From assembly GCA_903921785.1 (NCBI GenBank), contig CAIXRH010000340.1:1-59201 (forward strand): a stretch of 59,201 bases of DNA. Reading direction: 5' to 3'. Of this stretch, positions 1 to 8,800 are shown piece by piece. Position 1 is the stretch's first letter, and every line of letters begins with the position of its first letter. The notes below the pieces were generated by a model that had not been told where the DNA came from, did no database searches, and saw nothing but the letters and a program-made list of their open reading frames with translations. The stretch is from an uncultured Pseudomonadota bacterium (GTDB lineage: Bacteria > Myxococcota_A > UBA796 > SXON01). Position numbers and translations under genes: made by a program.

Positions 1-2
1 CC

Positions 3-473
3 GAGCCGGCGCTCGCGCCCCTGGCCACGCCCCCGGCGGCGCCCGATCCCGTCGCCCCCGCGATGCCGCCGGTGAACCGCCCACGGCCGCTCCTGCCCGC
101 AGGGATGGAGCCGGAGCCGCCCCGTCCGGCGCCGCAGCTCGCGCCGCCGCCCGCCGCGCCCCCGGTCGCCGCGCCGATCGCCACCCCGCTGCCGCCCACC
201 CCGGCGGCGATGGGCGGGCCGAGCGCGCCCGAAGAGCCGGCCTTCGAGGCGCCCAAGAACTGGACCTACGAGCCCATCCCCCGGGCCCGGAGCGCCGCCC
301 AGCCCGAAGACCCCCCCTCCCAGGTGGACCTCGAGCCGGACGACGACGGTGAGCCCGGCCTCGTGCAGAAGCTGGCCGGGGCGATCACCAAAGACCCCTT
401 CGTGCTGGTGATGACGAGCCTCGGCGCGCTCATCGCCCTCCTCCTCCTCGTGTATCTGGCCATCCGGAGCTGA
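3..473 (+). CDS. Pro/Ala-rich protein with C-terminal membrane anchor (5' truncated)
   Basis: The reading frame is already open at the left edge, so the true start lies outside the window; an internal ATG at 63 is only the first methionine visible. The visible part is very rich in Pro and Ala for about 80 residues, then an acidic patch (DEDDDGEP-like), and ends in one hydrophobic segment of about 20 residues followed by a short basic tail (AIRS). This looks like a long low-complexity linker on a tail-anchored inner-membrane protein, but the functional domain is missing, so no function can be assigned. It ends 4 nt before pepA and is probably co-transcribed with it. Confidence 0.6.
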   Translation, partial: EPALAPLATPPAAPDPVAPAMPPVNRPRPLLPAGMEPEPPRPAPQLAPPPAAPPVAAPIATPLPPTPAAMGGPSAPEEPAFEAPKNWTYEPIPRARSAAQPEDPPSQVDLEPDDDGEPGLVQKLAGAITKDPFVLVMTSLGALIALLLLVYLAIRS

Positions 474-477
474 CCCC

Positions 478-1941
478 ATGTTGATCTCGTTCTCCGCGGC
501 GCGGCCGCTTGCCGCCGCCGCTGATGTTCTCGCGCTCGTCGTCCCCCAGGGGAAGGTCGCCGCGGCCCTCGCCGACCTGGATGGCGCCGACGGCTTCGGG
601 GGCGCCCTCGCCGCCGCCGCCAAGGACGATGGGTTCGACGGTCGCGCCGGCACGTCCTTCTGGAGCCCCGGCCTCGGCAAGATCGCCGCAAAGCGGCTGG
701 TGCTCCTCGGCGTGGGCAATGGCTCCACCAACGAGCTGCGCGCCGCCGCCGGGTCGCTCGGCAAAGACGTGCGCAACAAGGGCGCGAAGGTCGTGGCCAT
801 CGCCTCCGCCGAGACCAACGTCGCGCCGGCGCTCTCGCTGATGATCGAGGCGTACGCCGAGGGCAACTACCGGTTCGACAAGTACAAGCCCGTCGCCCAG
901 CGCAAGGCCCCCACCGACACCCTCACCTTCATCGGCGTCGCGGAGGACCCCCGCGCGGTGGCCCACGCCCTCGCGCTCGCGGCGGGCCAGGAGCTCGCCC
1001 GCAACCTCGTGAATGAGCCGGCCGCCGAGATCCATCCCGACAGCATCGCGGCGGTGGCCGAAGGGCTCGCCGGCGGTGAGGTCTCCGTGGTGGCATCGTG
1101 GGACTACGCCACGATCCAGGCCAAGAAGATGGGCGGCATCGTGGGCGTCGGCCAGGGCAGCGACAAGAAGCCCCGCTTCGTGCACCTGCGCTACGAGCCC
1201 GCGGGCGGCGCCCCGAAGGCGCACGTCGCGCTGGTCGGCAAGGGCGTCACCTTCGACTCGGGCGGCCTCTCGCTCAAGCCGAGCGACGGCATGCTCACCA
1301 TGCGCTGCGACATGGGCGGCGCGGCCGCGGTCATCGGCGCGATGAAGGCGATCGCGGCGATCAAGCCCAACGTCCGGGTGGACATGATCTTCGGCGCGGT
1401 CGAGAACATGCCCAGTGGCAACAGCTACAAGCTGGGCGACATCCTCACGATGTACAGCGGCAAGAAGGTGGAGATCCACAACACCGACGCCGAGGGCCGC
1501 CTCGTGCTCGCCGACTGCCTGCACTACGCGAGCGAGCTCAAGCCCGACGCCGTGGTGGACCTCGCCACGCTCACCGGCGCCGCCGTCGTCGCGCTCGGGG
1601 ACTGGTACTCCGCCCTCTACTCGCGCGAAGAGAGCGTGTCCGCCGGCCTGCTCTCCGCCGCGGAGACCAGCGGCGAGGCCGCCTGGCGCATGCCGCTCGC
1701 CGACATCTACCGCGACAAGATCAAGGCCGAGTGGGGCGAGACCAAGAACACTGGCGGCCGCAACGCCGGCTCGATCACCGCCGCGCTCTTCCTCAGCGAC
1801 TTCGTGACCACCCCGAAGTGGGCCCACGTCGACATCGCGGGCCCCGCCTTCCTCGACAGCCCGCTGCTCCACTACGTGCAGGGCGGCACCGGGATCATGG
1901 TGCGCACGCTCACGCGCTGGGTCGAGGGCCTCGGCCAGTAA
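478..1941 (+). CDS. pepA: Leucyl aminopeptidase, M17 family
   Basis: Cytosolic dinuclear-zinc exopeptidase that removes N-terminal residues, Leu preferentially, from peptides. At 487 residues it has normal family length. The C-terminal catalytic half carries all expected residues: K255 and D260 in GKGVTFDSGG, catalytic K267 in LSLKP, D278 in CDMGG, and D337, E339 and catalytic R341 in the signature NTDAEGRL. The N-terminal third (macro-like domain) is less conserved, as usual. It starts 4 nt after the preceding Pro-rich gene. Some M17 proteins also bind DNA; nothing here tests that. Confidence 0.96.
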   Translation: MLISFSAARPLAAAADVLALVVPQGKVAAALADLDGADGFGGALAAAAKDDGFDGRAGTSFWSPGLGKIAAKRLVLLGVGNGSTNELRAAAGSLGKDVRNKGAKVVAIASAETNVAPALSLMIEAYAEGNYRFDKYKPVAQRKAPTDTLTFIGVAEDPRAVAHALALAAGQELARNLVNEPAAEIHPDSIAAVAEGLAGGEVSVVASWDYATIQAKKMGGIVGVGQGSDKKPRFVHLRYEPAGGAPKAHVALVGKGVTFDSGGLSLKPSDGMLTMRCDMGGAAAVIGAMKAIAAIKPNVRVDMIFGAVENMPSGNSYKLGDILTMYSGKKVEIHNTDAEGRLVLADCLHYASELKPDAVVDLATLTGAAVVALGDWYSALYSREESVSAGLLSAAETSGEAAWRMPLADIYRDKIKAEWGETKNTGGRNAGSITAALFLSDFVTTPKWAHVDIAGPAFLDSPLLHYVQGGTGIMVRTLTRWVEGLGQ

Positions 1942-2080
1942 TCCGCGCCTCGGGGGCCAGGCTCGCCAACGCCGGTCGCGGTGCAACCACCGCGGCTCGC
2001 CGACGTGGGTCGTGGCTCGCGAGGGTGGAGGAGGGCCGGGAGGGGGGACAAAAACACAAGTTTGCACAGGCCAGCCTGTC

Positions 2081-2141
2081 CGGGCACCCGGTCTGCTCCC
2101 TCCCGGTCGCCCGAGGTCGTTCGGAGTCGGGCAGGTGCCCG
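2081..2141. terminator. Imperfect inverted repeat between convergent genes
   Basis: CGGGCACC at 2081-2088 is complementary to GGTGCCCG at 2134-2141, with extra CTGC/GCAG pairing inside. It lies in the roughly 230-nt space between pepA (plus) and the next minus-strand gene, where a bidirectional terminator is expected. There is no T-tract, so the role is inferred. The rest of the 1942-2172 spacer shows no gene that I can support. Confidence 0.3.
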
Positions 2142-2172
2142 CTGCGACGCCCTTCGGCAGCGCGGCGGCCCC

Positions 2173-2763
2173 TCACCCCGCGCGGTACGCCGCGTGCCCG
2201 TAGTACTTCGGCCGGTCGTCGAGGCGTACGTGCAACCACGCGACACCCGCCCCGGCCGTGCTGAGCCAGAGCGGGCGGTCGCCGAGCCGAATCGCCACCG
2301 CCTCCCCCACCGCCCTCCACAGCTCCGCCCGCTGATCCTCGGGGGCATCACGGAGGAAGCCGGCGAGGTGGACGTAGGCGGCGGGCGGGCCGCGGGGACT
2401 GGGGACCACGAGCGTCGCGTCGCCGCCGAGGTTGGTGAAGCGGACGAAGGGCGCCGACGGCGTGCGGCGAACGGCGTCGGCGAAGGCGGCGACATCCGGC
2501 GCGCGGGTGAGCCCGGGCGCGTCGAGGAGCACGTGTTCGTACGGATGCGAGAGGGTCGCCGTGGTGAGCACGGGGGTCTCCCACCGGAACGCGGAGTAGG
2601 GCGCGCCGGCGAGCAGGTGGGTGAACCAGCCGCGGAAGGCGGCGTCGCCGCGCCAGCCGGCGAGCACCTCCGCCCGCGTCGCGGGCCGCCCGTCGCGCAG
2701 GACCGCGTGGTGCAGCCCGCGGCCGGTCGGCAGCGGCGTGGGGATGGCGGACCAGTCGGACAT
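2173..2763 (-). CDS. DUF6940-like conserved protein
   Basis: Soluble protein of about 196 residues of unknown function. The C-terminal half has a run of conserved-looking aromatic and charged blocks (FVRFTNLGGDA, then WLSTAGAGVAWLHVRLDD, then PKYYGHAAY) that I associate with the DUF6940 family; that name is from memory and should be checked. I placed the start at ATG 2763, which has a GGAGGGAG site upstream; an upstream GTG at 2784 would add seven residues. No signal peptide or membrane segment. It is divergent from the PKD lipoprotein. Confidence 0.6.
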   Translation of the reverse strand: MSDWSAIPTPLPTGRGLHHAVLRDGRPATRAEVLAGWRGDAAFRGWFTHLLAGAPYSAFRWETPVLTTATLSHPYEHVLLDAPGLTRAPDVAAFADAVRRTPSAPFVRFTNLGGDATLVVPSPRGPPAAYVHLAGFLRDAPEDQRAELWRAVGEAVAIRLGDRPLWLSTAGAGVAWLHVRLDDRPKYYGHAAYRAG

Positions 2764-2786
2764 CGGCGGCCAGACTCCCTCCACCC

Positions 2787-2793
2787 GGCTATC
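2787..2793 (+). promoter_or_regulatory. Putative -10 for leaderless start of the PKD lipoprotein
   Basis: GGCTATC with the TA 12 nt before the ATG at 2802, and no Shine-Dalgarno between. One of a recurring set in this window. Confidence 0.4.
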
Positions 2794-2801
2794 GTGCGCC
2801 C

Positions 2802-3278
2802 ATGCGCCGCGTCCTCCTCCCGCTCTGCCTCGTCGCCTGCACCCCGCCCATCCTCGCCGACACCGCCGCGCCCGCGGACTCCGGCGACACCGGCGATTCC
2901 GCCGACACGGGCGACTCTGCCGACACCGCGGACACGGCAGACACGGCCGACACCGCCGACACCGCGGACACGGCGGACACCGCCGTCGCCCGGCCTACCG
3001 CCGACGCCGGCCCCGACCAGACGGTGACGCTCGGCGCGGAGGTGACGCTCGACGCCACCGGCAGCAGCGCGCCGGACGGCGGCGACCTCCAGTACAGCTG
3101 GGGAATCCAGGCGAAGCCCGCCATTTCCATCGTCACGAGCAGCGACCTGCACACCCCCGACGTGGCCCGCCCCACCTTCACCCCGGACGTGGCCGGCGAC
3201 TACACCCTCTCGGTCGCGGTGTACTGGAACTCCGAGTGGTCAAGCCCGGACATGGTGACGATCACCGTCAATCCCTGA
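2802..3278 (+). CDS. Asp-Thr-repeat lipoprotein with PKD domain
   Basis: Secreted lipoprotein of 158 residues. The N-terminus is a type II signal peptide with lipobox LVAC. Residues about 20-65 are a low-complexity tether of repeated Ala-Asp-Thr and Gly-Asp-Thr units, and the rest is one PKD/immunoglobulin-like domain (DAGPDQTVTLGAEVTLDATGS is the typical first strand pair). PKD domains generally mediate protein or carbohydrate contacts at the surface; no catalytic residues are seen. The tether suggests the domain is held away from the membrane. Confidence 0.75.
   Translation: MRRVLLPLCLVACTPPILADTAAPADSGDTGDSADTGDSADTADTADTADTADTADTADTAVARPTADAGPDQTVTLGAEVTLDATGSSAPDGGDLQYSWGIQAKPAISIVTSSDLHTPDVARPTFTPDVAGDYTLSVAVYWNSEWSSPDMVTITVNP
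2866..2990 (+). repeat. Degenerate triplet-phased tandem repeat encoding (A/G)DT units
   Basis: Repeats of GACACCGC/GGACACGG-type 9-mers encode the Asp-Thr tether of the lipoprotein. Such near-perfect DNA repeats can change length by slippage, in steps of 9 nt that keep the frame. Confidence 0.7.
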
Positions 3279-4520
<1,242 letters not shown>

Positions 4521-4665
4521 GTCTGCCTCCGCTCCGGCGTCAGCGCCGGACGGGCAACCTATCCGCGCGCCGGCATCGCGCCGGTGACGGACAGCGCGCC
4601 GTCCGTCGCGCCTCCGTGACGCCTCCGACGCGATCCGGCCCCAGCCCATCCCGGCCGAGGCGCTC

Positions 4666-4672
4666 GGGTTAG
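4666..4672 (+). promoter_or_regulatory. Putative -10 (GGGTTAG) for leaderless ppx-like start
   Basis: GGGTTAG with TA 12 nt before ATG 4682; the intervening CGGCCCGCC contains no ribosome binding site. Confidence 0.45.
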
Positions 4673-4681
4673 CGGCCCGCC

Positions 4682-5827
4682 ATGACCAGGCGTGCAGCCG
4701 TCGTCGACATCGGCTCCGGCTCCACCACCCTCGCGGTGTTCGAGGCGGGCAACGGGGGCTTTCTTGACCGCATCCACCAGGAGGGGGCGTCGCTTCGGCT
4801 CATCGAGAAGCTCGACGCGCGCGGGAGGCTCCCCGCGGCCGCCAGCCGCGAGCTGCTCACCACGGTAGACGGGTTCCTCGACCGCGCCCACGCCGAAGGC
4901 GCAGCCCAGGTGGAGATCGTGGCCACAAGCGCGATGCGCGACGCCGGCAATGGGGAGGCGCTCGTGGCGAAGCTCGGGGCGAGGCCGAACGTCCGCGCGA
5001 GGCTGGTCACGGGGGAGGAGGAGGGCCGCCTCGCCGCCCACACCGCCATGTGCACGCTGCCCTTCCGCAGCGGCGTCGTGCTGGACCTGGGCGGCGGCAG
5101 CCTCCAGCTCGTCCTCGTGCGCGCCCGGAAGGTGATCTCGTCGGTGTCGCTGCCCCTCGGCGCCCTCCGCCTCTACGACCAGTTCCTCTTCCGCCAGGAG
5201 GTCCCCTCCGCCGACGCGCTCTGCGCGCTCCGCCATCACGTCCTGGAGCAGCTCCGCACCATCCCCTGGCTGCGCAGCTGCGGCGAGTCGCTGGTGGCCG
5301 TCGGCGGCAGCGTGCGCACCCTCGCCAAGATCGAGCGCAAACGCCAGGGCTGGCCGGTCGGTCACGGCCACGGCTACCGATTGGACGGCGAGGCGCTCCT
5401 CGACGCCTACGAGCGCCTGAGCCGCGCCAGCCCGCGCGAACGTACGGAGACGCCCGGGCTGCCCGCCCACCGGGTGGACACGATCGTCACCGCGGCGCTC
5501 ACCCTCTCCACCGTCCTCCGGTTCGGCGGGTTCGGGGCGGTGCACCTCTCCACCTACGGCATCCGGGAGGGCGTGGCGTTCCGCGCGCTCTTCGGGGAAG
5601 CACCGATCAGCGATCCCGGCGGTGCCGGGCTCCGCGGCCGGCTGCGCGTCGTCCCCCTCGATCGCCCCCCGGCCGCCCCGGGGCTCACCCTCCGCGAACG
5701 CAGGCTCTACGCCGCAGCGATGGACCGCCCGATCGCCTGGCTGCTCGACAAGCCGATCCAGGGCTTCTGGCAGGAGGAGGTGCTGCGGGTGGCGCGCGTG
5801 CTGGAAGCCGAACGATCGCTGCGCTGA
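4682..5827 (+). CDS. Ppx/GppA family exopolyphosphatase / pppGpp phosphohydrolase
   Basis: ASKHA-fold phosphatase of 381 residues. Visible motifs are the N-terminal phosphate loop VVDIGSGSTTLAVFEAG, the LVTGEEEGRLA block with catalytic Glu, and VLDLGGGSLQL. Family members remove terminal phosphate from polyphosphate or from guanosine pentaphosphate; the length is that of the short Ppx/GppA forms without the C-terminal HD domain. Its 3' end faces ppk1 across 22 nt, so the two opposing polyphosphate activities are convergent neighbours. Ppx versus GppA cannot be decided from sequence alone, but the ppk1 partner favours polyphosphate. Confidence 0.88.
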   Translation: MTRRAAVVDIGSGSTTLAVFEAGNGGFLDRIHQEGASLRLIEKLDARGRLPAAASRELLTTVDGFLDRAHAEGAAQVEIVATSAMRDAGNGEALVAKLGARPNVRARLVTGEEEGRLAAHTAMCTLPFRSGVVLDLGGGSLQLVLVRARKVISSVSLPLGALRLYDQFLFRQEVPSADALCALRHHVLEQLRTIPWLRSCGESLVAVGGSVRTLAKIERKRQGWPVGHGHGYRLDGEALLDAYERLSRASPRERTETPGLPAHRVDTIVTAALTLSTVLRFGGFGAVHLSTYGIREGVAFRALFGEAPISDPGGAGLRGRLRVVPLDRPPAAPGLTLRERRLYAAAMDRPIAWLLDKPIQGFWQEEVLRVARVLEAERSLR

Positions 5828-5849
5828 GCGTCGGCTCGCCGACCCTCCG

Positions 5850-7904
5850 CTACTTCCGCCGCGCCTTCCGCATCAGCACGTCCTGGCTGCGGACCGGCTC
5901 GCCCACGGTGGGCACCCGCTCGTTGCTGCCGTCCGCGAGCAGGCGGGACGCCTTCACGTTGTCCGAGAGCTGAAGGGCCAGGTAGCCGTCGAGCTCCCGA
6001 CGGAGGCGGGCGTCCTGGATCGGGAAGGCCACCTCGATGCGCCCACCGAGGTTGCGCGGCATCCAGTCGGCCGAGCTCAGCCACACCTCGGGTTCGCCGC
6101 CGTTCTCGAAGCGGAACAGGCGTACGTGCTCCAAGAACCGGTCCACGATGCGCACCGCGGAGATGGTCTCCGACAGCCCCTTCACCCCCGGACGCAGGCA
6201 GCACACCCCGCGGATGATGAGCTGGATCGGCACCCCGGCCTTCGAGGCCGCGTAGAGCTCGCCGATGAGCTCGGGGTCGACCAGGGAATTGAGCTTCACC
6301 ACGATCCGCGCGGGCCGTCCGGCCTCGGCGTTCTCCACCTCCCGACGGATTCGCCGCACCAGCTCGTTGCGCAGGTGCATGGGCGCCACGAGCAGCTCCC
6401 CGAAGATGTCAGGGCGGGCGTAACCGGTGAGCAGGTTGAACAACCACGTCACGTCCTCGCCGATGCCCTCCCGCGCGGTGAACAGGCTGAAGTCGGCGTA
6501 GGTCTGGGCGTTGGACTCGTTGTAGTTGCCCGTGGCGAGGTGCACGTAGCGGCGGAGGCCATGCGGGGTTTTGCGTACCACCAGCGCCGCCTTGGCGTGG
6601 GTCTTGTACCCGGTGACCCCGTAGACCACGTGGGCGCCGGCGTTCTCCAGCCGCTTGGCCCACGCGATGTTCGACTCTTCGTTGAACCGGGCGCGGAGCT
6701 CCACCAACGCGGCCACCGACTTGCCGTTCTGCGCCGCGTTCACCAGGGCCTGGGCGATGCGGCTGTCGCGGGACATCCGGTAGAGGGTGATCTTGATGGC
6801 CAGCACGTCGGGGTCGGAGGCGGCGGCGTCGAGGAAGCGCACCACGTGGTCGAAGGTCTGGTACGGGTGGTGTACGAGCACGTCCCCCTTGTCGATCGCC
6901 GCGAACACGTCGCGCGAGCGGCTGAAGCGCGCGACGTGGGTCGGCGTCCACGGGCGGAACTTCAGGTCGGGCCGGTCGAGCATGCCGTAGAGCTGGCCGA
7001 GGTCGGCGAACGCGGTGAAGCCGGTCGCTTCGTACAGATCGTCGGGGTCGAGCTCGAGCTCGCGCTTGATGCGGTTGAGCTGCTCGGCGCTCACCTCGGG
7101 CTCGTATTGCAGGCGGATCGCGGCCCCGAGGCGCCGATTGCGCACGGCGACCTCGATGGTGCGGAGGAGGTCGTCGGGGCGGTCTTCGTCGAGGTCGAGC
7201 TCGGCGTCGCGGCTCACCCGGATGGCCCCGGCGCGGAGCACGGCGGCCTGGCGGAAGAGCAGGTCGAGGTGCTGACGGATCGCGTCTTCGAGCAGCGCCA
7301 CGTGCACCTCCCCGTCGGGCGCGGGCAACGCGAGGAAGCGGGGGAGCACGGCGGCGGGGATGTGGAGGATGCAGGTCTCGGCCGGCGCGAGGTCGTCCTC
7401 GTCGTCGTGCGGCTCCAGCTCCAACATCAGGCAGAGCGCCCGGTTGGCGATGTGGGGGAAGGGGTGCGCCGGGTCGATGGCGATGGGGGTGATGACCGGC
7501 AAGGCGTTGGCGAGGAACCACTTCCTCAGCCACGTCTCTTGTTCGGCGCTCCACTGCCCGCGCCGCTTGAGGTGGATCCCCTCGGAGGCCAGCGCCGGCA
7601 GCAGCTCATCCAGCATCAACCGGTGCTGTTCCGCCACCAGCTCATGGGCGCGCCGCGAGACCGCGCGGATCACCTCCCGGGGCGCCAGCCCGTCCGGGCC
7701 GGGAGTGGTGACGCCGGCGTCCACCTGCCGCCACACCCCCGCCACCCGGACCATGAAGAACTCATCGAGGTTCGAGGAGAAGATCGCCAGGAAGCGCAGC
7801 CGCTCCAAGAGCGGCACGCCCGGGTCCTTCGCCTCCTCCAGCACCCGACTGTTGAACTCCAGCCAGCTCAGCTCCCGATTGATCAGCTCGCGGTGCGCGG
7901 TCAT
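5850..7904 (-). CDS. ppk1: Polyphosphate kinase 1
   Basis: Makes long-chain polyphosphate from ATP, reversibly, usually at the membrane. I start it at ATG 7904 (684 residues) because the product then begins with the family's N-terminal RELINRELSWLEFNSRVLEEA; 36 upstream codons do not fit. The autophosphorylated His region is present (YVHLATGNYNESNA, followed by YADFSLFT), as are the second conserved His (DRFLEHVRLFRFENGG) and the LSSADWMPRNL block. Convergent with the ppx-like gene and divergent from a response-regulator gene 114 nt away. A phosphate-stress link with the PstS-like locus downstream is attractive but inferred. Confidence 0.96.
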   Translation of the reverse strand: MTAHRELINRELSWLEFNSRVLEEAKDPGVPLLERLRFLAIFSSNLDEFFMVRVAGVWRQVDAGVTTPGPDGLAPREVIRAVSRRAHELVAEQHRLMLDELLPALASEGIHLKRRGQWSAEQETWLRKWFLANALPVITPIAIDPAHPFPHIANRALCLMLELEPHDDEDDLAPAETCILHIPAAVLPRFLALPAPDGEVHVALLEDAIRQHLDLLFRQAAVLRAGAIRVSRDAELDLDEDRPDDLLRTIEVAVRNRRLGAAIRLQYEPEVSAEQLNRIKRELELDPDDLYEATGFTAFADLGQLYGMLDRPDLKFRPWTPTHVARFSRSRDVFAAIDKGDVLVHHPYQTFDHVVRFLDAAASDPDVLAIKITLYRMSRDSRIAQALVNAAQNGKSVAALVELRARFNEESNIAWAKRLENAGAHVVYGVTGYKTHAKAALVVRKTPHGLRRYVHLATGNYNESNAQTYADFSLFTAREGIGEDVTWLFNLLTGYARPDIFGELLVAPMHLRNELVRRIRREVENAEAGRPARIVVKLNSLVDPELIGELYAASKAGVPIQLIIRGVCCLRPGVKGLSETISAVRIVDRFLEHVRLFRFENGGEPEVWLSSADWMPRNLGGRIEVAFPIQDARLRRELDGYLALQLSDNVKASRLLADGSNERVPTVGEPVRSQDVLMRKARRK

Positions 7905-8017
7905 GGGAGCCAATGTCACGCGGCGGAGCACTCCGCCACGGCTCGTGTCGCATTCGTCGTGCAGGCTTCGCACGGTCGTCACCGGAGCGTCAGACGGGCG
8001 GGTGAGATTCAACGGGT

Positions 8018-8689
8018 ATGGCTGATGGGGTACTTCTGGTGTCCGCGGGGAACGGCCCCGAACTTCGCGCGCTCGCCGCGGCCCTGGGCAGGGATCGGCT
8101 TGAGGTCACGGAGGTCGCGAACGCGGGTGCCGCCCTGGAGGCCCTGCCGGGTGAACCCGCGGTGGTGATCATCGACGCCACCGGCCCCGCCGCGTTCGAC
8201 GGCGTCCGGCAGCTGGTCACCGACCCCTCCCGCGGCCGCTTCCCGCTCTTTGTGCTCACCGGCCCCGACGATCCCATCGCCCGCGTCGTCGCGCTGGAGC
8301 TCGGCGCGGACGATGTCGCTTCCCGTCCGTGGTCTACCCGGGAGGTCGCCCTCCGCGCCCGCGGCCTCCTGCGCCGCTGGCAGGCCCGACCGGTCACCGA
8401 AGGCGCCCTCCGCTACGGACCGCTCACGCTCGATGGCAGCGGCGCCAACGCCTCGGTGGACGGCCGCGCGCTCCGGCTCAGCTCGCTCGAAGGCCAGTTC
8501 CTCCAGGTGCTCGCGGCTCGTCACGGCGCGCGCGCTTCGCGGGAGGAGATCGAGGTCGCTTTGTGGGGGCGCAGCCCGGCCGGTGAGCGGGCCCTGGACA
8601 CGGCGGTCAAGCGCCTCCGTCGTAAGCTAGAAGGCACACCGCTGCGCCTCACGACGGTGCGCGGGGCCGGGTTTCGACTCGACTTCTAG
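8018..8689 (+). CDS. OmpR/PhoB-type winged-helix regulator with degenerate receiver
   Basis: DNA-binding regulator of 223 residues. Residues 1-120 have the receiver fold, with D53 at the phosphorylation position and T81 at the switch position. The N-terminal acidic pair is missing (LLVSAGNG instead of an Asp/Glu pair), and the invariant Lys is replaced by Arg (SRPW, R103). Residues about 130-223 are an OmpR-type winged helix (LSSLEGQFLQVL, then DTAVKRLRRKLE, then TVRGAGFRL). No histidine kinase lies next to it. It is divergent from ppk1, so it could control ppk1 or itself. Loss of Mg-binding residues suggests phosphorylation-independent action. Confidence 0.85.
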   Translation: MADGVLLVSAGNGPELRALAAALGRDRLEVTEVANAGAALEALPGEPAVVIIDATGPAAFDGVRQLVTDPSRGRFPLFVLTGPDDPIARVVALELGADDVASRPWSTREVALRARGLLRRWQARPVTEGALRYGPLTLDGSGANASVDGRALRLSSLEGQFLQVLAARHGARASREEIEVALWGRSPAGERALDTAVKRLRRKLEGTPLRLTTVRGAGFRLDF

Positions 8690-8733
8690 TCTTTCAATCA
8701 GGTAAACGGGCAAGCCACTGCGGGCGATCGTCC

Positions 8734-8783
8734 CCTCGCTCCCGCTCGCGGGGGGGTGGCGACTGGCCGAGCGGAGGGCGAGG
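8734..8783. terminator. GC-rich hairpin between convergent genes
   Basis: CCTCGCTCCCGCTCG (8734-8748) pairs with CGAGCGGAGGGCGAGG (8768-8783), with one small bulge. It sits in the 111-nt gap between the regulator (plus) and the cytochrome gene (minus), a natural place for a shared terminator. No T-tract. Confidence 0.4.
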
Positions 8784-8800
8784 CGAGGCGCGGTCCGCCC

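Noticed and set aside
2866-2990. Tandem repeat considered as a CRISPR-like array
   Set aside because: Units are 6-9 nt, without spacers, and lie in frame within a lipoprotein gene.
5622-8168. An 848-codon plus-strand frame covering ppk1
   Set aside because: Shadow of ppk1, whose motifs and length are complete on the other strand.
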